Positions 32,558 to 38,863 of a stretch of DNA of 38,863 bases are shown here, one piece after another. The notes below the pieces were generated by a model. It was given only the letters and a program-made list of their open reading frames with translations. It was not told the DNA's origin and did not search any database. Numbering within the stretch: the first letter of the stretch is position 1; every line of letters starts with the position of its first letter. The DNA comes from Nocardia carnea. Its GTDB lineage: Bacteria; Actinomycetota; Actinomycetes; Mycobacteriales; Mycobacteriaceae. Both the position numbers and the translations under genes were made by a program. Location of the stretch: positions 1-38,863 of the forward strand of contig NZ_JARWPM010000457.1 of assembly GCF_029869215.1 (NCBI RefSeq), in the 5' to 3' direction.

Positions 32558-33298
32558 ATGCGGGAGCTGAACGGCTCGGTGGCGCTGGTAACCGGCGGAA
32601 GTCGTGGTATCGGAGCCGCCATCGCGCGGCGCTTGGCCGCCGAAGGCGCGGATGTGGCCGTGACCTACCAGCATTCGCGGGAGCGCGCCGAGGCCGTGGT
32701 CGCCGATCTCGAAGCATCGGGCCGGCGGGCCGTGGCCCTCGCCGCCGACAGTGCCGACGCGGCGGCCGTGGTCGCCGCAGTACACCGGACGGCGGCCGAA
32801 CTGGGCGGCCTGGACATCCTGATCAACAACGCAGGCATCTTTCCCGCCAAGCCTTATCGTGAATTCACGTTCGCAGAGGTGGATCTGGCGCTGAACGTGC
32901 ACGCCCGCGCCGCGTTCGTCGCCGGGCAGGCCGCGCTCGACCATATGGGCGAACAGGGGCGGATCATCAGTATCGGCACCAATCTCGCCGAGCACGCTCC
33001 GTTCGCCGGTCTGAGCCTCTACAACCTGAGCAAATCGGCGCTCAACGGATACACCAAGGCGCTGGCCCGGGAACTCGGACCGCGCGGCATCACCGTGAAC
33101 CTGGTGCAGCCCGGGCCCACCGATACCGATATGAACCCGGCGGACGGCGCACATGCGGCGGATGGGGCGGCCCGCACCGCGCTCGGCCGGTACGGCGCCG
33201 CCGACGATATCGCCGCCACCGTCGCATTCCTCGCCGGGCCGGGTGCGCGCAGTATCACGGGCGCGGTCGTCACGGTGGACAGCGGCACCAACGCGTGA
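32558..33298 (+). CDS. FabG-like SDR-family oxidoreductase
   Basis: A 246-residue short-chain dehydrogenase. TGGSRGIG is at residues 12-19, NNAG at 90-93, the catalytic serine at 138, and Y155/K159 complete the triad. The C-terminal SITGAVVTVDSGTNA is typical of 3-oxoacyl-ACP-reductase-like members. The ATG start has GGGAGAG upstream. Divergent arrangement with a TetR gene points to induction by its substrate or a related compound. As an isolated SDR it is more likely a detoxifying or catabolic enzyme than the fatty-acid synthesis FabG. Confidence 0.9.
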   Translation: MRELNGSVALVTGGSRGIGAAIARRLAAEGADVAVTYQHSRERAEAVVADLEASGRRAVALAADSADAAAVVAAVHRTAAELGGLDILINNAGIFPAKPYREFTFAEVDLALNVHARAAFVAGQAALDHMGEQGRIISIGTNLAEHAPFAGLSLYNLSKSALNGYTKALARELGPRGITVNLVQPGPTDTDMNPADGAHAADGAARTALGRYGAADDIAATVAFLAGPGARSITGAVVTVDSGTNA

Positions 33299-33317
33299 TC
33301 GGGGCGCGCGGTGCCGT

Positions 33318-33359
33318 GTTCCCGAGGTAGGACCGCCGTCCGGCGGCGGGCGCGGGAAC
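33318..33359 (+). terminator. Two-layer hairpin after the SDR gene
   Basis: GTTCCCG (33318-33324) pairs with CGGGAAC (33353-33359), enclosing an inner CCGCCG/CGGCGG stem (33333-33338, 33341-33346). It begins 20 bases after the SDR stop and is a likely terminator. Confidence 0.5.
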
Positions 33360-33745
33360 GCCGACAGACCCGAACGGCCCGGGGCACACCGTGTTGCGAT
33401 CTCGCTTCGCCTGCTCGGGCCTGGTGTGTTCGCGTAGGGCACCACCGGGTGGCCGGGCGCCCCGGCGCCCGCCGCATCCGGACGCCGGCGCGCCGATCGA
33501 ACCGACGAGCCCGCGGAACTTCACCCCCGGAGGAGACGGCGATTTGATGACATGGCCGCGATCGACTCAGGGCCCCGGCCGAGAGGGGACGGATCGGCGA
33601 GGTGGGCGGGAACCGCACTGTGGTCGTGTCGGACAGTGCCGAATCACCAGGTCATCCCGGCCCCGGTCTGTTCCGCGTGTGCGCGGTTGTCCGCGGCACG
33701 CAGCGCATCCAGGCCCATCTGCCCTGTTCGATCCCGCGTGGGCCC

Positions 33746-33775
33746 ACGGGGCGGCCGGGGTCTCGGCCGCCCCGT
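33746..33775. terminator. 12-bp perfect hairpin downstream of DUF6194 gene
   Basis: ACGGGGCGGCCG and CGGCCGCCCCGT form a perfect 12-bp stem with a 6-base loop, 54 bases beyond the DUF6194 stop. It could stop transcription from either side of the convergent gap. Confidence 0.6.
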
Positions 33776-33829
33776 CGGCGTCCGGCGTACCGGGCGCCGA
33801 TCTACCGGGCATTCCTGTGGGAGCGGGCG

Positions 33830-34333
33830 TCAGCTCACCGGTGGATGGTGCGGATCGCCCGAGGGGTTCCCGGTGCGGGTTCGTTCCGCGCGGGCGCGTG
33901 CGCGGTCGTACGCGGTGCGCAGCAGATCCCGGACCGCCTGCGCCGTGCGGGGTCCCGGGTTCACCACCGCCAGCCACGCGGCGGTCCCGTAGACCGGGTG
34001 GGCGAGGACGGTATCGGCCACACTCGGATCCTCGCTACCGCTGTATGCGTCGCGCGGCGCGCGGCCCGTCCAGGTGCGGAAGTCCGCCGCCGTGGCGCTG
34101 ATGTTGAGCCGGAAGGTGTCCGGGCGATCGAGCCGGGACCGGACGTCGCCGGGATAGTCCTTGGTGACGATGGTGGCGAACGGCTGGGTGCGGGGCGGGA
34201 TCTCGCCGTCCGGGGCGTAATAGAAGAACGTATCGCCCCAGGCGATCTCCGGCGTGCCGTCGCCGGGGCCCGGCCGCTGGATGAGGATGCCGTCGAAGGT
34301 GGTGACGTATCCGATGATCTCGTCGATGGTCAT
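33830..34333 (-). CDS. DUF6194 family protein
   Basis: A 167-residue soluble protein. The conserved opening MTIDEIIGYVTTFDGI is followed by AWGDTFFYYAPDG (about residues 32-44), PFATIVTKDYPGD (52-64) and a DTFRLNI segment; HPVYGTAAWLAVVNPG lies near 125-140. This matches DUF6194, of unknown function, frequent in Streptomyces and Nocardia. The ATG at 34333 is chosen by conservation; the frame upstream of it overlaps the divergent MerR gene. It may be the target of that regulator, 61 bases away. Confidence 0.78.
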   Translation of the reverse strand: MTIDEIIGYVTTFDGILIQRPGPGDGTPEIAWGDTFFYYAPDGEIPPRTQPFATIVTKDYPGDVRSRLDRPDTFRLNISATAADFRTWTGRAPRDAYSGSEDPSVADTVLAHPVYGTAAWLAVVNPGPRTAQAVRDLLRTAYDRARARAERTRTGNPSGDPHHPPVS

Positions 34334-34352
34334 GGTTCCAGCGTTACATTGA

Positions 34353-34378
34353 AGTGCTTGTGGAGGGTTCAGGGCACT
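34353..34378. promoter_or_regulatory. Inverted repeat in the DUF6194/MerR divergent gap
   Basis: AGTGC (34353-34357) and GCACT (34374-34378) are inverted over a 16-base spacer, in the centre of the 61-base gap. It is a weak candidate for the operator of the adjacent MerR-type regulator. Confidence 0.35.
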
Positions 34379-34394
34379 CAGGACAGGTGGTGGA

Positions 34395-35117
34395 ATGGAA
34401 AGCCGCAACTCGGCGGTTCTGCGCACGGCGGAGGTGGCGCGGCGGAGCGGGTATTCCGTCCAGCAACTGCGCAATCTGGAGCGTGACGGTGTGCTGCCGC
34501 CTGCGCCGCGTACCCCGGCCGGCTACCGGATGTACGGCGAGGCGCATGTGTGGTCCGCATGTGCCTACCGCGACCTGGCGGCGGGAGCCGATCCGGCCAC
34601 GGCCAAAGCGATCCTGCGCGTGGCACATTCCGGGGACAGCAGCCGGCTTTTCGCGCTCCTGGACGCCGCACACGCCCGGGCCGACCGGGAACGCCGTGCT
34701 CTCGCGGCCGCGCGGACGGCGGCCCGGGCCATCGCCGAGGAACCGCTCGCGGATATCCGCCCGGGTGATTCGATGAGCATCTCCGAACTCGCGCGAGCCC
34801 TGGGTGTACGACCCTCGACGCTGCGGCACTGGGATAGCGCCGGGTTGGTCGTCCCGCGGCGCACCACCGGCCGGGAGCCCCGGCACTACACCCCGGACGA
34901 TGTGCGCGCCGCCCGGCTGGTCCACCAACTCCGGCTGGCGGGATACGGAATCGAACCTCTCCGCGAGCTGGTTCCGCAGTTGCGCGGGTGGCGCCGGTGG
35001 GACGATCTGGCGGCCGCGCTGGCAGCGCGCAACACGCGGATCGACGCCCGGTCCGCCGCCCTGCTGCGCGGCGCGGCCGCCCTGAACACCCTGATCATGC
35101 TGGGGGAGCAGGGATGA
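34395..35117 (+). CDS. MerR-type regulator with two tandem MerR DNA-binding domains
   Basis: A 240-residue protein. The first MerR winged helix is at about residues 9-75 (LRTAEVARRSGYSVQQLRNLERDGVLP ... GYRMYGEAH), a helical linker follows at 84-115, and a second MerR winged helix is at about 127-195 (MSISELARALGVRPSTLRHWDSAGLV ... RHYTPDDVRAARLV). Ordinary MerR proteins have one such domain and dimerise through a coiled coil. Here both halves look intact, with the recognition helices conserved. There is no C-terminal ligand domain with cysteines, so a metal sensor is unlikely. It is divergent from DUF6194 and converges with the SWIM gene. Confidence 0.85.
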   Translation: MESRNSAVLRTAEVARRSGYSVQQLRNLERDGVLPPAPRTPAGYRMYGEAHVWSACAYRDLAAGADPATAKAILRVAHSGDSSRLFALLDAAHARADRERRALAAARTAARAIAEEPLADIRPGDSMSISELARALGVRPSTLRHWDSAGLVVPRRTTGREPRHYTPDDVRAARLVHQLRLAGYGIEPLRELVPQLRGWRRWDDLAAALAARNTRIDARSAALLRGAAALNTLIMLGEQG

Positions 35118-35239
35118 CTTCGCGCGCCCGCTCCCCTCTCCGGTATCCGGACGGCGTGCGCCCGCACGCGAGGAGCCGGCCCGGCCCACCCCGGCGGTGC
35201 GGCGGCCGGCGCGTTTCGCTCCCGGCCCGCAAGCCCGCC

Positions 35240-35791
35240 TCAGCTCCCGAAGTACACCGCCGGATCTAGGTGGTTGAGCGGTACCCAGCGTGGACCTTCG
35301 GCGGGCTCCCCCGAATCGTCCGGACCCTCGTCCCGGCCGTAGCCCTGGAGGTCGAGGCTCAGGCGGGGATCCTCGTCCACCTGGCGTGCCACGTCGTAGA
35401 AGGTCGCCAGTACGTGCACACAGCGGGCGGTGCGGGCGGTGCAGGAACAATCGATCGCCGCGGGCTGCGGTGCCACCGAAACACCGGCGCCGGCCACCGC
35501 GGCGTACATTTCGTCGGTCGGTATGGCCGGCGCCGGGCCGATCGTCGCGGCCAGCACGGTGACCGCCTCCCGGGACAGCGGCGCCAGTTCGATATGGGTG
35601 ATCGAGGCCTGGCCGCCGCGGTGGATATGCGCGCGGACGATCCGGCCTTCGATCTCGGTCCGCACACCGTGGTTGCGGGCGATACTGCGAGCCCGCGGTA
35701 GCAGCGGGTCCGGGCGGGTCTGGCGCAGCGGCTCGGCCAGCCGGACCCAGTCCATACCCCAGCGGGTGTAGCCGAATTCGTTGTCCGCCAT
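35240..35791 (-). CDS. SWIM zinc-finger protein
   Basis: A 183-residue protein with the SWIM motif CxC-x6-CxH at C115, C117, C124 and H126 (CSCTARTARCVH). The N-terminal half (GYTRWGMDWVRLAEPL ... RARSIARNHGV) is typical of bacterial SWIM proteins encoded beside SNF2 helicases. The start ATG shares its A with the TGA of the SNF2 gene (TGATG), so the two are translationally coupled and probably act together. SWIM domains bind DNA or protein partners; the joint function is unknown. The 122-base gap downstream, before the convergent MerR gene, holds nothing notable. Confidence 0.87.
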   Translation of the reverse strand: MADNEFGYTRWGMDWVRLAEPLRQTRPDPLLPRARSIARNHGVRTEIEGRIVRAHIHRGGQASITHIELAPLSREAVTVLAATIGPAPAIPTDEMYAAVAGAGVSVAPQPAAIDCSCTARTARCVHVLATFYDVARQVDEDPRLSLDLQGYGRDEGPDDSGEPAEGPRWVPLNHLDPAVYFGS

Positions 35792-37542
35792 CAGTTACCT
35801 CGTTTCCGCCGCAGGACGTCCAGCAGCCGGTCGTCGTCGAGCCGGGCCAGTTCGGCGACGCCCGTGCCCGCGCCGAATCCGGTGAGGGCCGACTTCCGCC
35901 GCTGCATATCCGCGATATGTTCCTCCACGGTCGTCGCCGAGGTGAGCGTGGTGACGGTGACGGTGCGGGTCTGGCCGATGCGGTGGACCCGATCCGAGGC
36001 CTGCGCTTCCACGGCGGGATTCCACCAGCGGTCGAAATGGATCACATCGGCGGCGCGGGTGAGGGTGAGGCCGGTGCCGGCCGCCCGCAGGCTCAGTACC
36101 AGTACCGGCGGACCGTCCGGCGACTGGAATTCGTCGACGATCGCGGCGCGTTCGGGCTGGGCGAGCCCGCCGTGGAAGAACGGCACGGTGATCGCGAATT
36201 GTTCGGCGAGATGCCGGACCAGCAGTTCTCCGGTCGCCCGGTATTGGGTGAAGATGAGCGTCGGCGCGGAGTTGTCCAGATTGTTCGCGACGATATCGGT
36301 GCACAGATCGAGCTTTCCGGACCGCCCGGCGAGTTCGCCGGTATCGCCGTCGATCAGGGCGGGGTGATTGCACACCTGCTTCAACGCGGTGAGCGCGGCC
36401 AGGATCTTCGTCTGCCGCCCGGCACCGGTGCCGAAGCCTTCCTCGACGGCGCGGTCGAGCAGGCGGTCGTACAGGCGCTCCTGCTCCGGCGTGAGATCGC
36501 AGAGCAGATCCGAGTGGATCTTCGCCGGCAGCGAGGCGGCCACCTCTGCTTTGCGCCGCGACAACAGCACCGGTTCGACGGCGTCCCGCAGCCGTGCGGC
36601 GGCGTCGGCCGAACCCTGTTCGATCGGTTTGACGAAGCGACGCCGGAACTGGGCGCGATGGCCGAAGATCCTCGGCGCTACGAGGTGCAGCAGCGCCCAC
36701 AGTTCGTCGAGATGATTCTCCACCGGTGTGCCGGTGAGCGCGACGACCGCGCTCGCGGACAACGCCCGCGCCGCCTTCGCGACCTGGGTCCGCGGATTCT
36801 TCAGTGCCTGGGCCTCGTCGTAGGCCACCGTCGCCCACCCGGTGGCGGTGAGCAGTGATCCGTGCCGGCGCAGGGTCGGATAACCGGTGACCACCACCGC
36901 GCCGGGGGTGGCCGGCAGCGCGCCGCCCCGCCAGGCCGTCGGCCGCAGGCCGGGCGCGAAGCGGGCGATTTCGTGCACCCAGTTGCCGACCAGCGAGGTC
37001 GGGCACACCACCAGCTGCGGGCCCTGGTCCGCACGGTCCACCAGCAGGCCGATGGTCTGCACGGTCTTTCCCAGACCCATTTCGTCGGCGAGGACGGCCC
37101 CGCCGTGGCGCGCGACGGTCGCCCGCAACCAGGCGATCCCCCGGGCCTGGTACGGGCGCAGATCGGCCCGCAACCCGGTACGCAGCAGACCGGATACCTC
37201 GGTGGTATCCCACAGGACCGTGCGGGCATGGCCCGCGTCGACGATGGCGGTGCCCTGTGCGTTCGGGACCGCGTGACCGGCGACCGGTAGCTCGGCCGGG
37301 GTGCCGGCGAGGTTCTCCCGCCAGGCGCGGGTCGAACGGCCGGGGTTGTCCACCGGCAGGCCGGCGAGGCGGCCGGGTTCCACCAGGGCGCAGTCGACCT
37401 GCGCCACCCGGAGTCCGGCGCTACCCGCGCGTAGTTGCGCAAGGGTGCCCTCCGGGACGACCAGCGAGAGGGTCGCGGTATCGCCGAACCCGGCGGGGGC
37501 CGGTCCGGTGCCGTGGCCGGTCCACGTCCACAATGCGAACAT
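35791..37542 (-). CDS. SNF2-family helicase/translocase (HelZ-like, short form)
   Basis: A 583-residue SWI2/SNF2 ATPase. Walker A is in LADEMGLGKT (residues 151-160); the Walker B box is YDEAQALKNP; motif III is LTGTPVENHLDELWALLHL; motif VI is DRVHRIGQ. Both RecA-like lobes are complete. The region before the ATPase is only about 130 residues, whereas HelZ-type proteins (about 900-1000 residues, e.g. Rv2101) have a long N-terminal domain. The frame has a stop 20 codons above the ATG, so this is a true short form rather than a mis-called start. It forms a TGATG-coupled operon with the SWIM gene. Confidence 0.9.
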   Translation of the reverse strand: MFALWTWTGHGTGPAPAGFGDTATLSLVVPEGTLAQLRAGSAGLRVAQVDCALVEPGRLAGLPVDNPGRSTRAWRENLAGTPAELPVAGHAVPNAQGTAIVDAGHARTVLWDTTEVSGLLRTGLRADLRPYQARGIAWLRATVARHGGAVLADEMGLGKTVQTIGLLVDRADQGPQLVVCPTSLVGNWVHEIARFAPGLRPTAWRGGALPATPGAVVVTGYPTLRRHGSLLTATGWATVAYDEAQALKNPRTQVAKAARALSASAVVALTGTPVENHLDELWALLHLVAPRIFGHRAQFRRRFVKPIEQGSADAAARLRDAVEPVLLSRRKAEVAASLPAKIHSDLLCDLTPEQERLYDRLLDRAVEEGFGTGAGRQTKILAALTALKQVCNHPALIDGDTGELAGRSGKLDLCTDIVANNLDNSAPTLIFTQYRATGELLVRHLAEQFAITVPFFHGGLAQPERAAIVDEFQSPDGPPVLVLSLRAAGTGLTLTRAADVIHFDRWWNPAVEAQASDRVHRIGQTRTVTVTTLTSATTVEEHIADMQRRKSALTGFGAGTGVAELARLDDDRLLDVLRRKRGN

Positions 37543-37598
37543 GTGCCGGTCGGGTAGGTAGGTGGTCTCGATGGTCGGCAGCGTGCACCCCTAAAATC

Positions 37599-37621
37599 AT
37601 CGTATTGCGTACGGAGTAATA
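37599..37621. promoter_or_regulatory. SNF2-operon -10 box overlapped by an inverted repeat
   Basis: On the minus strand TACGAT (37604-37599) fits the actinobacterial -10 consensus TANNNT, 57 bases before the SNF2 start. It is overlapped by TATTGC-N7-GTAATA (37603-37621), a 19-bp imperfect inverted repeat of the size bound by TetR proteins. GCGTACGG occurs inside it and again at 37629-37636. The TetR gene at 37823 is the obvious candidate to bind here. Confidence 0.45.
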
Positions 37622-37697
37622 TCCGAACGCGTACGGTACCGGATTTGTTCCGGGTATCCCGGCGCGGGTATCGACGCCGGGCCGGGAAAGGAGATCC

Positions 37698-37826
37698 ATG
37701 GACGGCTGGGTCCGTCGACTGTCCACCGGCGGTGGAGCCGGCAACGCCGTACGACCGATCGCTCCGGTAGATGCCACCACGCCCGGCGGGTCCGGCGCGG
37801 TACGAAGCCGCCGAGGCCGGGTATGA
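37698..37826 (+). CDS. Small 42-residue ORF overlapping the TetR start
   Basis: An ATG preceded by a perfect AAAGGAG at six bases opens a frame of 42 residues beginning MDGWVRRLSTGGGAGNAV and ending RSRRGRV. Its TGA overlaps the TetR ATG in the sequence ATGA, the classical arrangement for translational coupling. The product is basic with a Gly/Ala/Pro-rich middle and no recognisable domain or membrane segment. It has the best ribosome-binding site in this part of the window, while the TetR ATG at 37823 has none of its own. It could be a leader peptide that delivers ribosomes to TetR, or a small protein in its own right. Confidence 0.5.
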   Translation: MDGWVRRLSTGGGAGNAVRPIAPVDATTPGGSGAVRSRRGRV

Positions 37827-38674
37827 GCGGGTCCGATCCGGCGGAGTGCAACTCCGGACAGTCCTCGGTCATGCCCCGTCGGCACGAGATGAGCGAACCC
37901 GGGAATGCGGACTCGTCGGAACGCCGGACGGGCGACCCGGCCCGGGCTGCGGACCCGGCTCGGATACTGCTGGAACTGCTGTGGCGGCACCGGTTGCCAC
38001 CGCGCCGGGGCGGTCGCGGACCCCGGCAGACCGTGAGCGTCGACGAGGTCGTCACCGCCGCGATAGGCCTGGCCGACCGCGAGGGCTACGACAAGGTGTC
38101 CATCCGGGCGGTGGCCGCCGAACTCGGCCTGCGGCCGATGAGCCTCTACACCTACGTCCCCAGCAAGGAAGCGCTCACGGTTCTCATGGTCGACGCCGTA
38201 GCCGCCGCGGACGACCCGATTCCCGAGGACTTGCCGGTCCGCGACCGCTTGGCCGCCGTGGCCCGGCAGGTCCGCGCCGAATACCTGGCGCACCCGTGGC
38301 TGTTCGAGGTCCCGTCGTGGCGGATGGTGCTGGGACCGGGCAGGCTGCGCCGCTACGAACGGCAGCTGGCGGCGGTGGACGGCATCGGTCTCGACGATCC
38401 GGAGATGGACCGGGTGATTTCCGTGCTGACCCAGTTCGCGACCGGCAACGCCCGTACCGCACTCGCCGCGGCGCGCAGCGCCCGCGAACAGTCGGACGCC
38501 GACTGGTGGGAAACCTACGGTCCCCTGCTGACCGAGGTCATGCCCGCCGCCGACTATCCGCTTTCCAGCCGGGTGGGCGCGGCGGTCGGCGAGCTGTACC
38601 AGGCACCGGGCGATCCGGCCGGGGACTTCGAATACGGGCTCGAGCGGTTGATCGCCGCGATCCTGCCCGCATGA
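37823..38674 (+). CDS. TetR-family regulator (TetR C-terminal type)
   Basis: A 283-residue regulator. A long, poorly conserved N-terminal stretch of about 70 residues precedes the helix-turn-helix at 72-117 (VDEVVTAAIGLADREGYDKVSIRAVAAELG ... SLYTYVPSKEAL), and a TetR_C-type ligand domain fills the rest. The start at 37823 overlaps the stop of a 42-codon ORF; later in-frame ATGs at 37871 and 37889 are alternatives. It is divergent from the SNF2-SWIM operon and ends five bases before the G-run. Possible targets are itself and the SNF2 operon, given the inverted repeat in the shared gap. Confidence 0.85.
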   Translation: MSGSDPAECNSGQSSVMPRRHEMSEPGNADSSERRTGDPARAADPARILLELLWRHRLPPRRGGRGPRQTVSVDEVVTAAIGLADREGYDKVSIRAVAAELGLRPMSLYTYVPSKEALTVLMVDAVAAADDPIPEDLPVRDRLAAVARQVRAEYLAHPWLFEVPSWRMVLGPGRLRRYERQLAAVDGIGLDDPEMDRVISVLTQFATGNARTALAAARSAREQSDADWWETYGPLLTEVMPAADYPLSSRVGAAVGELYQAPGDPAGDFEYGLERLIAAILPA

Positions 38675-38678
38675 ACGT

Positions 38679-38819
<141 letters not shown>

Positions 38820-38863
38820 GTGGGCAGGGGACCGCTGGTCCTCGGTGGTGGGCCGGGTATGCC

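Larger units (their letters stand above)
33299..33829. other. 531-base gap between convergent SDR and DUF6194 genes
   Basis: Open frames run through this region but none has convincing codon structure or domains. A GGAGGAG followed by an ATG at 33547 leads only to an Arg/Pro/Gly-rich frame that continues antisense through the next gene, so it is not called. Two hairpins are present at 33318-33359 and 33746-33775. Confidence 0.55.

Noticed and set aside
33391..34101. Plus-strand ORF with a GGAGGAG before an ATG at 33547
   Set aside because: The product is Arg/Pro/Gly-rich without domains and runs antisense through the DUF6194 gene and a terminator-like hairpin.

Overview
The window is high-GC actinobacterial chromosome, most likely from Nocardia or a close relative in the Mycobacteriales. 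LexA, NrdR, IdeR and SigB read almost like their mycobacterial counterparts. From memory, the order lexA - SOS gene - nrdR ... PAC2 protein ... ideR ... sigB - DUF3099 - DUF3039 - YihY follows the Mycobacterium tuberculosis Rv2720-Rv2707 block, with extra genes inserted (hrpA, DUF5134, speD, a DUF3516 helicase, DUF4192, galE, acuC, pat). galE directly behind the DtxR-family gene resembles the corynebacterial dtxR-galE pair. No IS element, phage gene, CRISPR array, tRNA or rRNA was seen. Both ends are C/G homopolymer-rich, and the right end holds a ~139-base nearly pure G run that looks like a sequencing artefact.

Layout. 0.1-5.4 kb: a sodium:alanine symporter with a possibly structured 5' leader, an SDR/DapB-like dehydrogenase operon with a divergent IclR regulator, and a gamma-glutamylcyclotransferase-fold protein. 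5.5-7.7 kb: lexA, a divergent SOS-controlled membrane protein with overlapping SOS boxes, and nrdR (DNA damage and dNTP supply). 7.7-17.1 kb: the giant helicase HrpA, a DUF5134 membrane protein, then speD, a Ski2-like helicase and a PAC2 protein on the minus strand. 17.1-24.7 kb: DUF4192, galE-ideR, and the coupled acuC-pat pair (lysine deacetylase and acetyltransferase). 24.7-29.8 kb: sigB with an ECF-type promoter and an MprA-like box, a methyltransferase, DUF3099, DUF3039 and a YihY/BrkB protein. 30-38.7 kb: accessory genes, namely a DExH helicase, TetR/SDR, DUF6194/double-MerR, a coupled SNF2-SWIM operon and a TetR gene preceded by an overlapping 42-codon ORF.

The theme is stress response (SOS, iron, general stress sigma factor), nucleic-acid helicases (four separate ones) and small local regulators. 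The observations most worth follow-up are the AGCS leader with mutually exclusive stems, the small ORF coupled to the last TetR gene, degenerate 22-24 bp minisatellites in two convergent gaps, the LysM-less SOS gene and the sigB control region. All calls come from reading the sequence; no database search was run.
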